Source: Rhodococcus sp. Leaf278 (GTDB lineage Bacteria; Actinomycetota; Actinomycetes; Mycobacteriales; Mycobacteriaceae). From it: a stretch of 64,000 bases of DNA. Positions within the stretch are counted from its first letter, which is position 1, and every line of letters starts with the position of its first letter. Of this stretch, positions 1 through 15,000 are shown in pieces. Position numbers and translations under genes: made by a program. The stretch lies in assembly GCF_001426085.1 (NCBI RefSeq), contig NZ_LMRR01000043.1, positions 1 through 64,000 of the forward strand. The letters are read 5' to 3'. The notes under the pieces were generated by a model. It ran no database searches and had not been told where the DNA came from. It saw only the letters and a list, made by a program, of their open reading frames with translations.

Positions 1-32
1 GTCGAGGACGATGAGTTCGATGTCGCGAGCAT

Positions 33-3000
33 GTGGGGTCGGTGTTGCCGGCGCATATGGTGCCGTCGGCGTTGGTGATGCTCGAGTCGATTCCGTTGAC
101 TCCGGCAGGCAAACTCGACCGAAACGCACTACCCGAACCCGACTGGTCCGCTCAGGTCACCACAGGCGGCCGCGATGCCGACAATGCGGTCGAGAAAACA
201 CTGTCCGGATTGTTCGCCGAGGTCCTGCGGTTGGACCATGTAGGCGTCGACGATTCGTTCTTCGCGCTCGGCGGCGACAGCATCATGTCCATTCAGTTGG
301 TCTCGCGCGCCAAGGCTGCCGGGCTCGCCCTCTCGCCACGAGATGTGTTCGAGCACAAGACAGTTGCCGCATTGGCGGAGGTAGTCGCAGCCGGTGACGG
401 GACTGCTCCACTGGTGCTGGAGGAATTGCCGGGAGGCGGCGTCGGAGACGTACCGCTGACCCCGATCGTGGCATGGATGCTCGATCGCACGGCAGTGCTC
501 GACAAGCACACTCAGACCGCTGTGCTGACGCTTCCGGCGGACATCGAACTCGACGTCCTTCGAGCCACGGTTCAGACGGTTCTCGATCACCACGACATGC
601 TTCGAGGCGTGCTGCATCGCGGTGAACACCCCGCGATGGAGGTTCTGCCCGTCGGATCGGTGTCGGCGCAGTCGGTAGTCCACCGAGTCTCGTCGTCCAC
701 AGTTCACGGACCGCAGTTCTCGGAGCAGGCCAAGACGGAGGCAGCGGCTGCTGTGGCCCGCTTGGCACCTGATTCCGGCGTCATGATCCAGATGGTGTGG
801 TTCGACGCAGGAACCGAGGGAAGCCGTCTGCTCGTCGTCGCTCATCACCTGGTGATCGACGGTGTCTCCTGGCGAATTCTGGTACCGGATCTCGCGTCGG
901 CATGGGCGCAGATCATCGGCGGAAGCACTCCGGAACTAGCACCGGTCGGCACCTCGATGCGCCGTTGGTCTCACGGATTGCGTGAGGTCACCGCAACCCG
1001 CGCCGACGAGCTCGAGATCTGGCGATCTGTTGTGGCGCAACCTGATCCGCTCATCGGATCTCGCGCGCTCGATCGCGAGATCGACGTGTACCGGACCGTG
1101 GACAAGATCGAGCTGACCCTGCCGACCGACGTCACCGAGGGTCTGCTGACTGCTCTGCCCGATGCGTTCCACGGCAGTGTCAACGACGGTCTACTCGCCG
1201 CTCTCGCCCTCGCCACCGCCGTGTGGCGACGAGGTCGCGGCGTGGTCGTCGACGACGCTCTCATCTCCCTCGAGGGTCACGGCCGTGAGGACCACGTCGT
1301 ACCCGGCGCTGATCTCGGCCGCACCATCGGCTGGTTCACCACCATCTACCCACTCAGATTGACCCTCGACGGTATCGATCTGGACGACGCTCTCGCCGGC
1401 GGTGCCGATGCAGCGCGCCTGATCAAGTCGGTCAAGGAGCAGTTGCTGGCCGTCCCGGATCACGGTATCGGCTACGGCATGCTGCGTTACCTGGACGAGA
1501 CGGGTGCCGCTGCTCTTCGCGACTTCCCGGCTCCACAGATCAGTTTCAATTACCTCGGGCGTTACAGCACCGACATTCCGGACGAGCTTCGCGGGCACGG
1601 TTGGTTGCCGGTCGACGATTCCGGTGTCGGCGATTCGCAGGACGAGGATCTCCCCGTCGCCGCTGTGCTCGACATCAACGCCGTCACCACGGCGACACCG
1701 ACCGGCCCGCGACTGGAAGCGTCGTTCGCGTTCCCCATCGGCGTGCTCGACGCGGCCGAGGTCGCAGAGCTGGTCGAACTGTGGCGTCAGGCGCTCACCG
1801 CGCTGACCAAGCTGGCGCAGCGTCCCGGTGCAGGCGGTTTCACGCCGTCGGATCTCGATCTCGTTCGGCTCGACCAGAGCTCCATCGACGACCTCGAACG
1901 CGTCTACCCGACGCTGGACGACATCTGGTCGATGACGCCGCTGCAGGCCGGTCTGCTGTTCCACGCCGAGCTGTCGGATCAGTCCGTCGATGCCTACATC
2001 GTCCAACTCGTGCTGGAACTGCGCGGGGACGTCGACGAGGCGCGCTTCCGACGGTCCGCTCAGGCGCTGCTGCGTCGACACGCCAACCTGCGAACCGCCT
2101 TCGTACACAACACGGACGGCGAGTCCATCCAGATCGTGCATCACGATGTCGACGTACCGTGGTCGTCGATCGACCTCACCGGTCTGGACGTCGACGACCG
2201 GGCAGCCGAGCTCGAGCGCATCGAACACGAGGACCGAGCCACCCGTTTCAACATGGCTCAAGCTCCGTTACTGCGCTTCATGCTGATCACGATGGCTCCG
2301 GGCGAGTGGCGTCTGGTGATGACCAACCATCACATTCTGCTCGACGGCTGGTCGACTCCGCTGCTGCTCAAAGACCTCTTGACTCTGTACGTGGTGGACG
2401 GCGACGAGACCGTTCTGCCTCGCGTGCCTGCCTACCGCGACTACCTGTCGTGGCTCGCCAGACGTGACCGTTCGGCAGCAACTGCGGCGTGGACCGATGC
2501 GCTCGCAGGGCTGTCCGAACCCACACTGCTGACGCCGGTCGAAAGTCGTCGCCAGGAATCGACTCTGGCCGGCCGCGCACTGATCTCGCTGGACACGGCG
2601 CAGACCGACCGTCTGCGGGCCGTCGCCCGAGCACGCGGCGTGACGATGAACTCCATGGTGCAGGCGTCGTGGGCCATGGTCCTCGGCACCTTGACCGGAC
2701 GGTCCGATGTGGTGTTCGGCGCGACCGTGTCCGGACGACCGCCCGAGGTCTCCGACATCGAGTCGATGGTCGGCTTGTTCATCAACACCCTGCCGGTCAG
2801 AATCGTGCTCGATCCGTCCGAGACACTCGGTGAATACCTCGATCGGGTGCAGGCCGAGCAGGCTGCTCTGCTCGATCACCACTACCTCGGACTCACCGAC
2901 ATCCAGCGGGCCGTGGGGCCGGCCGTCGCCTTCGACACCCTGACGGTGTTCGAGTCCTACCCGATGGACCGCGCAGGACTGTCGGCCGAGACCGACCTCG

Positions 3001-6000
3001 CCGGCATGCACGTTCACGACGTTCACGACGGCAGCGACACGGCGCAGTATCCACTGACCCTGGTCGCCATGGTCGACGACCGCCTGCACATCGAAGCCAA
3101 ATATCTGCCCGAGCTCTTCGAGGACAGCGTCGTTCGAGCAACGATCGACAGGATCGTCCGGGTATTGGAGGCCATTGCTGCCGATACCGATCGGCGGATC
3201 GGATCGCTGTCACTGTTGTCCGAGGACGAGCTGGGCCGATTGGCCCCGGTTCACGGCCCGGCGTCGTCGAGTGTTCGTCTGCTCCCCGAGATCCTCACCG
3301 ATGCTGCGGCGACGAACACCGACGGCCTCGCACTGTGGAGTGAGAGCGGCAGCCTCGGCTACGACGAGCTCGACTCACGGTCGTCCGCTCTTGCCCGTGC
3401 GCTCATCGCCCGCGGTGCCGGACCGGAAACCGTTGTCGCACTTGCTCTACCTCGCTCCGTCGATTCGGTCCTCGCCATCTGGGCTGTCGCCAAGACGGGC
3501 GCGGCATTCCTGCCGATCGATCCGAGCTACCCCCGCGATCGCGTAGAGCACATGTTGGTCGACTCGGAGGCCTCGATCGGTCTCACACTCGCCACCCACG
3601 TGTCTGCGGTCGACGGTCTCGGGTCGGCCCGGTGGACCGTCCTCGATCAGGACGAGACACGCGCCGAGCTAGAACATCTCCCGACCACCCCCGTTCGCGA
3701 CGACGATCGAACGCGTCCGATGCATGTCGATCAGGTTGCCTATCTGATCTACACGTCGGGCTCGACCGGTGTCCCCAAGGGCGTCACGGTCACCCATCGC
3801 GGTCTTGCAAACCTGGCAGAGGAAGAGCGAAGCCGTTTCGAGGTATCTCCCGATGCCCGAGTTCTGGCTTTCGCTTCGCCGAGCTTCGATGCCTCCATCC
3901 TCGAACTGGTCATGGTGTTCTCCGGTGCCGCGACGATGGTCATCGCACCGACCTCGGTCTACGGTGGCACCGAGCTGGCAGCACTGCTCGCCGAGCAGAA
4001 CGTGACTCACGCGTTCGTCACGCCTGCCGCACTGGCGTCGGTGGACCCCGAAGGCCTCACCGAGCTGCGCGTCGTCGCCACCGGTGGAGACGTCTGTCCG
4101 CCCGAGCTGGTGGCTCGCTGGGCACCGGGTCGTCTGATGTTCAATGCGTACGGACCCACCGAAGCGACGATCTTCTCGTCGATCAGCGATTCGCTGAACG
4201 TAGATTCCCCGATCGACATCGGTTCGCCGACAATCGGTTTCAGCGAGGTCGTTCTCGACGCACGGTTGCACCCAGTTCCGGTCGGAGTTGCGGGAGAGCT
4301 GTATCTTGCCGGACCCGCGCTGGCTCGGGGCTACCATTCCCGATTCGGTTTGACCGCAGACCGATTCGTCGCAAACCCCTTCGCCGAGCCGGGCGCGCGA
4401 ATGTACCGCACCGGAGATGTCGTGCGGTGGACCGAATCCGGAACGCTCGAATACGTCGGGCGCAGCGATTTCCAGGTGAAGGTGCGCGGCTTCCGCATCG
4501 AACTGGGCGAGATCGACGCAGTACTCACCGACGATCCGACGGTCGAATTCGCCACCACGGTGGGAGTCGACGGTCCCGCGGGAAACACGATTCTGGTCGC
4601 CTACGTTCTCCCGCGGCCGGGTCGACAGATCGACACCGCATCCTTGCGCACCCATGTGTCGAGTTCACTTCCCACACACATGATCCCGACGGCTTTCGTC
4701 GAGCTGGAGTCGATTCCGTTGACCCCGGCCGGCAAGCTGGATCGAAAGGCACTGCCTGCGCCCGACCTCCATCTCGGAAGTGATTCACGTGCCCCGCGTA
4801 CCGAGACGGAACGGATCATCGCCGAGATCTTCGGTGAGGTGCTCGGAATCGACGCTGTCGGCATCGACTCGAGCTTCTTCGATCTGGGCGGCGACTCCCT
4901 CAGCGCTACCCGACTCACTGCACGGGTCAACACTGCCCTCGACGCTGCGATCAGTGTGCGCGCCCTGTTCGAGGCCCCCACGGTCGAATCGCTCGCAGAG
5001 CGTGTGGACAGCAATCCGCAAGGGACGGTTCGCCGCCCAGCACTGGTGGCGAAGCCGCGGCCGAGTTCGATTCCGTTGTCCCTCGCTCAGCAGCGAATGT
5101 GGTTCATCAACCAGTTCGACGTGACGTCGGCGGCGTACAACATCCCGCTCGCGGTACGCCTGACCGGTCGCCTCGACATTGCCGCGATGAGTGCAGCCGT
5201 CAACGATGTTCTGGAACGACACGAGTCGCTGCGAACGGTGTTCCCCACCCAGGGAGAGCGACCCGAGCAGAAGATTCTCGATGCACAGACTGCGTCGAGG
5301 GAGCTCGACGTCGTCGATCTCGAAGCCGATGCGATCGTGGCGGCCGTGTCGGCTGCCGCGGCACAGGGGTTCGACGTCTCGACCGAGCTGCCGTTCCGCG
5401 CGGTTCTGTACCGTGTGGCACCCGATGAGTTCGTACTCTCGATCGTCGTGCATCACATTGCCGCGGACGGAGCGTCCATGGCACCGCTGGCGCGAGACGT
5501 GATGGTGGCCTACGGATCCCGTGTCGCCGAGACGGCTCCGATGTGGACACCGCTCGAGGTTCAGTACGCCGACTTCGCGATCTGGCAGCGTGATGTTCTC
5601 GGTGACGAGTCCGATCCGTCGTCCTTGGCCGCACAGCAGCTCGACTTCTGGAAGACCGCCCTGGCGGATCTGCCCGAGGTCCTCCCGCTGCCGTTGGATC
5701 GCCCGCGCCCGGCTCGTCAGTCGTTGCGTGGCAACAGTGTTCGATTCGAGATCGAGCCCGACACCCACGCCAAGCTGGTCGACATCGCGCGCGCCAACGA
5801 GGCAACCGTCTTCATGGCCGTGCACGCTGCATGGTCGGTCCTGATGGCACGACTGAGCGGCACCGAGGACATCGCGGTCGGTACCCCCATCGCCGGCCGC
5901 GGCGACGCCGCGCTCGACGATCTGGTCGGCATGTTCGTGGGTACGCTCGTTCTCCGTACCGAGGTGGCACCGCAGCTCTCGTTCGTCGATCTGCTCCGTG

Positions 6001-9000
6001 CTACGCGCACAGCCGATCTGGCGGCGTTCGACAACACCGACGTCCCGTTCGAGCGGTTGGTCGACGTACTCGACCCGACCCGTTCGACCGACCATTCGCC
6101 ACTGTTCCAGGTACTGCTCGAATTCCAGAACAACACCTCGGCGGCGCTCGAGTTGCCGGACCTGACCGTCCAGGCCGTGGACATCGACGCACACGTGGCG
6201 AAGTTCGATCTACAGCTGACCGTTGCGGAGAAGTTCGACGAGACCGGTGCACCGTCCGGCATGACTGCGGCGATCACGTACGCGGTCGACGTGTTCGAGG
6301 AATCGTCCGTCCAGGAGTTCTCGGCACGCTTCGGCGCTGTCCTCGACGCAGTCACTGCCGATCCCGACAGTGCTGTCGGCGACATCGATCTGCTGCTTCC
6401 CGGCGAGCTCGGTGCGATGACGCACGAGTGGAACCATGCGGGTCTCGAGGCAGACGACTCGACCTTGTCCGACCGATTCGCCGCTGCTGCAGCACGATTC
6501 CCGGATTCGCGTGCCGTCGTCTTCGGTGATCGATCGATGACCTACGCCGAACTGGACGAACGTTCGAGTCGCTTGGCCCGGGTTCTCGTCAGTCGCGGCG
6601 TGACGTCCGAATCACTCGTTGCGGTCGCCATGCCACGTGACGAGCAGCTGATCGTGGCGCTGCTCGCTGTCATCAAGTCCGGCGGCGGATATCTGCCGAT
6701 CGACGTCTCCTACCCCGCGGACCGACTCGCGTTCATGCTCGAGGACGCCTCGCCCGTCTGCGTCATCTCCACCGTTGCCGACAGTGCCTCGGTTCCGGCC
6801 TCCGATCTCGAGGTTCTCCTGGTCGATTCGCCCGAACTGATCGACGAGCTGAACGGTGTCTCCGGCACTCCGCTGACGGATGCGGACCGCTCGGGCACGA
6901 CCAGTGCAGATTCGATCGCTTACGTCATCTACACCTCGGGCAGTACCGGCCGTCCCAAGGGCGTCCAGATCGCGCACCGCAACGTGGCAACACTGTTCGC
7001 GAACACTGCGGACCTGTTCGATTTCGACAGCCGCGATGTCTGGACGATGTTCCACTCGTACGCGTTCGACTTCTCGGTGTGGGAACTGTGGGGCCCGTTG
7101 CTGCACGGCGGAACCCTCGTCGTCGTCGATTACTACACGGCACGCTCGCCGGAACTGTTCCGCGAGTTGCTGGTGCGCGAGAAGGTCACGGTGCTCAACC
7201 AGACACCGACGGCGTTCTACCAGTTCGCGGAAGCCGACAGGGTTGCCACCGCGGCGGTGGGAACCGCCGACGACTCCGCAGAACTGTCACTGCGTTACGT
7301 GATCTTCGGCGGTGAAGCACTCGATCTCGGACAGCTGGGCCGTTGGTATACCCGGCACGACGAGTCCGCGCCGACCCTGGTGAACATGTACGGCATCACC
7401 GAGACGACGGTCCACGTGAGCCACCTGGCCCTGACCGAGGAGTTCGCCGCGTCGGCCTCCGCCAGCGTCATCGGTCAGGCGATCCCGGCACTGAACGTTG
7501 CCGTTCTCGACGCGCGCCTGAACCCCGTGCCACCTGGCGTGACCGGCGAAATGTACGTCTCCGGGGCACAGCTCTCACGTGGCTACCTCGGACGGGCGGA
7601 CCTGTCGGCCACTCGTTTCGTTGCACACCCGTCGGGCATCGCCGGCTCGAGGATGTACCGCACCGGTGACACGGCGAGGTGGAACCGCGACGGGGCGCTC
7701 GAATACATGGGCCGCAGCGACATGCAGGTCCAGTTGCACGGGTTCCGCATCGAGCTCGGCGAGATCGAGAGCGCGCTGCTCGCGTTCGACGGCGTCGCGG
7801 CTTCGGTGGTCTCGGTACGCGACGACGGCTTCGGTGATCGTCTGATCGGCTACGTCGTTGCCGAGTCGGGTCGAACCCTCGACCACGCCGCGGTCCTCGA
7901 TTTCGTGGGCACCACATTGACGTCCTACATGGTGCCTGCCGCACTGATCGTGCTGGACGAGTTGCCCCTCACCGCCAACGGCAAGCTCGATCGCCGCGCC
8001 TTGCCGGCTCCGGACTTCTCGGCCAATGTCACCGAAAGTCGTTTGCCGGCAACAGAAGTCGAGTCCATTCTCGCCGGCTTGTTCGCGGATGTGCTCGGTC
8101 TCGACGCCGTTGGCGTCGACGATTCGTTCTTCGCACTCGGCGGCGACAGCATCATGTCCATCCAGCTGGTCTCGCGCGCCAAGGCGGCCGGCCTGGTACT
8201 GGCTCCCCGTGACATCTTCGAGCGCAAGACCGTGGCCGCACTGGCCGAGGTGGTCGTTCTCGGAGGCGATGCCGTCGTACTCGAGGAACTCGACGGCGGG
8301 GGAGTCGGTCCGCTACCGCTGACTCCGGTCGTCCGGTGGATGTTGGACCGTAGCACCGACTTCGGTCGGTACACCCAAACGGCGCTGCTCCAGCTCCCGG
8401 TCGGTATCGACAGCGACACTCTCGAACGCACCGTTCAAGCCGTGCTCGATCGTCACGACATGTTGCGGTCGCGTCTGTTCCAGGACTCCGACGGCACCTG
8501 GCGCGAGGAAGTATCTCCGATCGGCTCGGTGTCGGCCGCATCGGTCGTGCACGCAGTGCCGGTGAACTCGATCGACGGCTCCGAGTTCTCCACCCGCGCT
8601 GCGGCGGAACTCGATGCCGCAGCAGATCGACTCGTCCCAGCCGACGGCGTCATGGTGCAGATGGTGTGGTTCCAGGGTCCAGGCGGATCCGGTCGCCTTC
8701 TCGTCGTCGCACATCACCTCGTCATCGACGGCGTGTCGTGGCGAATCATCGTTCCGGACCTGGCGACCGCATGGAGCCAAATCGTCGCAGGCAACGAGCC
8801 CGAACTGGCCGCTGTCGGCACATCGATGCGCCGCTGGTCGACCGGTTTGGCCGAGGTCACTGCGAGCCGCGCCGGGGAACTCGGGCTGTGGCAACGCATC
8901 CTCGACGGCGAAGACCCGACCATCGGCTCGCGATCGCTGGACAAGCGAGTGGACGTCGACGCGACCGTGCAGCGTATCCGTACCTCGCTACCCGTCGAGG

Positions 9001-12000
9001 TCACTGAGCGACTGCTCACCACTGTGCCGAATGTCTTCCGGGGCAGCGTCAACGACGGTCTGTTGGCGGGATTGGCTCTGGCGCTGACCGCATGGCGCCG
9101 TGAACGCGGAGACGCCGTTCGTAGCGCCTTGATCACACTCGAGGGCCACGGACGTGAGGATGCCGTGGTGCCCGGCGCGGATCTCGGCAGGACCGTCGGC
9201 TGGTTCACCACGATCTTCCCGGTGCGCCTCGACCTCGGCTCCGTCGACATCACCGACGCGTTGGCCGGTGGAGACTCCGCCGGTGCACTGATCAAGGCTG
9301 TCAAGGAGCAGCTGCTGGAGATCCCCGATCACGGCATCGGCTACGGCATGCTGCGCTACCTCGATTCCGCGGGAGCCGAAGCTCTGTCCGGTTACGCCGC
9401 TCCGCAGGTCAGCTTCAACTACCTCGGACGCTTCTCGACCGGTTCATCCGAAGGCATGGAAGACGTGGGCTGGATTCCCGTCGCCGACGCAGAACTGGGT
9501 GACGCACAGAACCCGGACATGCCCGTACCTGCTGCGCTGGACATCAATGCCGTCACCACGTCGACACCCGACGGCCCGCAGCTGGACGCCACGTTCGCGT
9601 TCCCGGCCGGAATCCTCGATGCCGACGAGGTCGATCGTTTGATCGAGCTCTGGACGCAGGCACTCACCTCGATCACCGAGCACGCCTCGGCCGACGGTGC
9701 GGGCGGTCTCACTCCGTCCGATCTCGAGCTGGTCGACATAGATCAGAAATCCATCGAGGTACTGGAGAACAGATTCCCGGACCTGGACGACGTGTGGTCG
9801 ATGTCGCCGCTACAAGCCGGTTTGCTCTTCCACGCGCGCCTCGCGGGCGAGGTCGGCAGCGACACTGCCGGTGTCGACGCCTACATGGTGCAACTCGGTC
9901 TCGAGCTGCGTGGCACCGTCGATTCCGTCCGGATGCATGCCGCAGTCGACAAGCTCGTCTCGCGCCATCCGAACCTGCGGGCAGCGTTCGTCCACAACAG
10001 CTCGGGCGAATCGCTGCAGATCGTGCAGAGTTCGGTCACGGTTCCGTGGGCCGAGATCGATCTGCGCGGCGAAGCCGATGTCGAGGCTGCGCTGGAGGCA
10101 GTTCTCGAAGCCGATCGCGGCGTTCGGTTCGAGATGGACTCTGCGCCGCTCCTTCGTTTCACGCTCATCACCCTCGCCGACGATCACTGGCGACTGCTGC
10201 TGACCAACCACCACATTCTGCTGGACGGGTGGTCGACGCCGCTGGTCGTCAAGGAGCTCATCACGCTGTACGTCACCGAGTCCGACGACTCGATGCTGCC
10301 GAGGGTGCCCGCGTACCGGGATTACCTGACCTGGATGCGGCAACGCGACGTTTCGATCTCCACCGCGCAGTGGGTCAGTGCGATGGCAGGCGTCGAGGAA
10401 CCGACTCTTCTGGTCACCGGCGATCGAGGTCGGCAACTGTCGACGGTCTCACGTGAATCCGAGCGCTCGTTGTCGATCGAGACCACCGCTGCGCTACGCG
10501 ATTTCGCAGCACGCCGCGGCTCGACTCTCAACACGCTGGTGCAGACCGCGTGGGGCATCGTGCTCGCGACACTGACCGGTCGAGACGACGTCGTGTTCGG
10601 TGCCACCGTGTCGGGACGTCCACCTGAGGTCCCAGGCATCGAAGGCATGATCGGGCTGTTCATCAACACGCTGCCTGTTCGCGTCACGCTCGATCCGAAA
10701 GAGCCGCTGGGCGCACTGGTCGATCGTGTTCAGTCGGAGCAGGCGTCGTTGCTGGACCACCACTACCTCGGGCTGACCGACATCCAGCGTGCCGCGGGTG
10801 CCGGGGTAGCGTTCGACACGCTGACGGTGTTCGAGTCGTACCCGGTCGATCGCGCAGGAGCCTCTGCCGCAACGGATTTCGCGGGTATGCAGGTAACCGA
10901 CATTCTGGGAACCGACGCCGCGCACTACCCACTGACTCTGGTCTCGTCCGTCGACGAGCGCCTGAATCTGAAGGCGAAGTACCTGCCCGAACTGTTCGAC
11001 GTCGAGGACGTCGACGCGATCGTCGATCGAGTCGAGCGGGTACTCGACGCGGTGCTGGCAGACGAACAGCAGCCTCTGGCCCGACTCGGCCTGCTCGATC
11101 AGGCCGAATTCGCCTCCCTTGCACCGGTATTCGGAATCGAAGGCCGCTCCGAGCGTTTGTTGCCGGAGATCTTCTCCGACGCCGCAGCCATCGACCCGGA
11201 CGCCGTCGCGTTGCGCAGCGTGGACGGTGAGCTGACGTATCGGGAACTGGACCGACGGTCGAACAGACTAGCTCGAATTCTGCTGAGCCACGGCGTGCAG
11301 ACCGAGACGTTCGTCGCGCTCGGTATCGGACGGTCCATCGAGTCCGTTCTGACTGTGTGGGCGGTCGCCAAGTCCGGTGCCGCATTCGTTCCGGTCGACC
11401 CGAACTACCCGGCCGATCGCATCGAGCACATGCTGGCGGATTCCGGCGCGAGTTTCGGTGTCACCACCCGCGCCCATCTCGACGACCTGCCCTCGACCGT
11501 GCCGTGGATCATCTTGGACGATCTCGCCACGGACGGCCCGAACGGCATGAGCGACGAGCCGATAGCCGACAGCGAACGGCACGGTCGTGTCACTCTCGAC
11601 AGTGCCGCGTACACGATCTACACCTCGGGCTCGACGGGCGTTCCGAAGGGCGTCGTGGTCACCCACTCCGGCCTCGACAACTTCGCGACCGAGCAGCGCG
11701 AGCGCTACGACGTCTCGAAAGAATCACGCACACTGCATGTTTCGTCTCCGAGCTTCGATGCCTCCGTGCTCGAATACCTGCTTGCATTCGGCGTCGGAGC
11801 AACGATGGTGATCGTGCCGCCGACGGTGTACGGCGGCGAGGAGCTCGCGTCGTTGTTGGCATCGGAGGCAGTGACTCACGGATTCATCACTCCGTCTGCG
11901 CTCGCATCGGTCGACCCGACCGGTCTCGACACGTTCGCCGACGTCGTCGTAGGCGGCGAAGCCGTCCCGGCCGAGTTGGTCGGCAAGTGGGCGCCGGGGC

Positions 12001-15000
12001 GCAACCTGTACAACGGTTACGGACCCACCGAAGCCACGATCATGTCCAACATCAGTACACCGATGGTCGCCGGCGAACCGGTGTCGATCGGCGGGCCGGT
12101 GCGCGGTGTGCACGAGGTCGTCCTGGATTCACGTCTACAGCCCGTACCCGTCGGCGTCGCAGGGGAGCTGTACCTCGCCGGTGTCGGTCTGGCCCGCGGC
12201 TACCACGATCGAATGGGCCTCACGGCCGAGCGATTCGTCGCCGATCCGTTCGGTGCGCCCGGTTCCAGGATGTATCGCACCGGTGACGTGGTGCGGTGGA
12301 CACCCCATCTGACCGTCGAGTACGTCGGTCGGAGCGACTCCCAGGTCAAGGTTCGTGGATTCCGCATCGAACTAGGCGAAATCGACGCTGCGCTCTCTGC
12401 GCATCCCGCGGTGGATTTCGCGGCGACCTTCGGCATTCCGGGACCGTCGGGGGCGACGGTTCTCGTTGCCTACGTCCGTCTGACAGGGGTGGATGTCGAC
12501 ACCTTCGATACCGTTGTCTTGCGCGACCATCTGGCCGCTGCGCTGCCGTCCCATATGGTTCCGAGCGCCATCGTCGTGCTCGAGACCATTCCGCTCACCC
12601 CCGTGGGCAAGCTCGATCGCGCTGCACTGCCGATCCCGGAGTTCGGCGCAGCCACGTCGTACCGCGAGCCGACCACCCCTGCCGAGCTCACCGTCTCGGC
12701 GGTGTTCTCCGAGATCCTCGACGTCGACCGAGTCGGTGCCGATGACAGCTTCTTCGAGCTGGGGGGCGACTCGCTCAGCGCTACTCGTGTGATCGCGCGC
12801 GTCAACGCAGAATTCGGTACTGCCATCGGCGTTCGCACGATCTTCGAAACGCCGACGGTGTCGGGTCTGGCGAAAGCGGTCGGTACCGCAGACACCCGGA
12901 CACAGCGGCCGGCCCTCGTTGCGGCTCCGCGGCCCGAGCACATCCCGCTCTCGCTCGCTCAGCAACGTATGTGGTTCATCAACCGGTTCGACACCTCCTC
13001 GGCGGCATACAACGTGCCGTTGGTCGTCAAGCTCACCGGACAGCTGGACACCGCAGCACTGGCAGCCGCGGTCGTCGACGTTCTCGAACGCCACGAGTCG
13101 CTGCGTACGACCTTCCCCGAGGGTCCGCAGTTCCCGGTGCAGCTGGTGCATCCGGCCGGCGATGTCGCACCGACGGTCGAACCCGAACGAATCGATGCCG
13201 GGGTACTGACCGATCGCGTGGCTCTGTTGGCGGGTCGCGGGTTCGACGTCACCACCGAGATCCCGGTGCATGTCGAGCTGTTCCAGGTGCTCGACACGAC
13301 CGGCGCGGCGGCGGAAGATCAGGTCTTCGTTCTCGCCATGGTGGTGCACCACATTGCAGCCGACGGCGCATCGATGGCACCGCTGGCACGGGACGTCGTA
13401 CTCGCGTACTCGGCTCGCAGTGCGGGACGCGCACCGGATTGGCGGCCGCTACCGGTGCAGTACGCCGATTACACGCTCTGGCAGCGTTCGCTGCTCGGCG
13501 ACGAGAAGGACGAGTCGAGCGTGGCCGCGGCCCAGCTGAAGTACTGGACCACAGCGCTCGCAGGCCTGCCGGATCTGCTGCCTCTGCCCACCGATCGCCC
13601 TCGGCCCACCACTCAGGATTTCCGGGGTGGCCGGGTGCGATTCACCATCGACGCCGAGATACATCGGGCACTCGTCGAGATGACCCGCGAACAGAACGTC
13701 AGTATGTTCATGGTGTTGCACGCCGCGTTCGCCGTGGTGCTGGCACGACTGAGCGGCACCGATGACATCGCGATCACCACTCCGGTGGCAGGACGCGGTG
13801 ACGCAGGACTGGACGACCTCGTCGGTATGTTCGTCAACACGTTGGTGTTGCGCAGCCGGGTTGTCGACGCCACCCCGTTCGTCGACCTGCTCATGCAGGT
13901 GAAGACACAGGATCTCGATGCCTTCGATCACACCGAGATGCCCTTCGAGCGCATCGTGGAGGTACTCAACCCCACGCGGTCGACGGCGTACGCACCGCTG
14001 TCACAGGTGGCATTGTCGTTCCAGAACAACGAGAAGGCGTCACTCGAGCTCCCCGAGCTGCGGGTGGAAGGCTTCGACTTCGACGTACCCGTGGCCAAAC
14101 AGGACCTGCAACTCCTGGTGTCCGAGAATTTCGGGGACGACGGGCGACCGGCCGGCTTCGAGGCAGCGTTCGATTACGCCACCTCGTTGTTCGATGCGGC
14201 CACCGTCGACGCCATCGCAGCGCGACTGGTTCGCGTACTCGACGCCGTCGGAAGCAACCTACTCACAGCGGTGGGTGACATCGACATTCTCGGTGCCGAC
14301 GAGAAGCAGGCCCTGGCACCGGCACGCGGGCCCGCCGACGTCGCGCTGCGGACATGGCCGGAGATGCTCGCCGCGTCGGTGGCCCTCGACCCGTATGCCG
14401 TCGCGGTCACGTACCGGGGTGTGAGCCTGTCCTACGCCGACCTCGACAGCTGGTCGAACCGAATTGCTCGGATGCTCATCGACTACGGCGTCGGGCCCGA
14501 GACGTTCGTCGCCCTGGCACTGCCTCGGTCGATCGAATCGGTTCTGTCGGTATGGGCGGTTGCCAAGACCGGCGCAGCGTTCTTGCCGGTCGACCCGAGC
14601 TACCCGTCCGATCGCATCGCGCACATGCTCGAAGATTCCCGCGCTGCAATGGGATTGACCGATGTCGACAGCAGGGATTCGCTACCCGACACCGTGCCGT
14701 GGCTCGTCTTGGACGATCCCGAAACGTCCTCGGAGCTGTCTCGTTATCCCGTGGACGCCGTCACCGACTCGGAGCGCACGGCGACGTTGCACCTCGACCA
14801 TCCGGCGTACCTGATCTACACCTCGGGTTCGACGGGTCGCCCCAAGGGCGTCGCGGTGCGGCATCGAGGCCTGACCAACCTGCAGGCCGAGGTGATCGAT
14901 CGATTCCGCCCCACGCGTGACTCGCGGGTATCTCACATCGCCTCACCGAGTTTCGACGCGTCGGTGTACGAGCTGACGATGGCGTTCGGCGTCGGTGCCA

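Noticed and set aside
33..35. GTG at 33 as the true NRPS start
   Set aside because: It falls in the middle of an adenylation domain; the sequence before it continues the domain in another frame.
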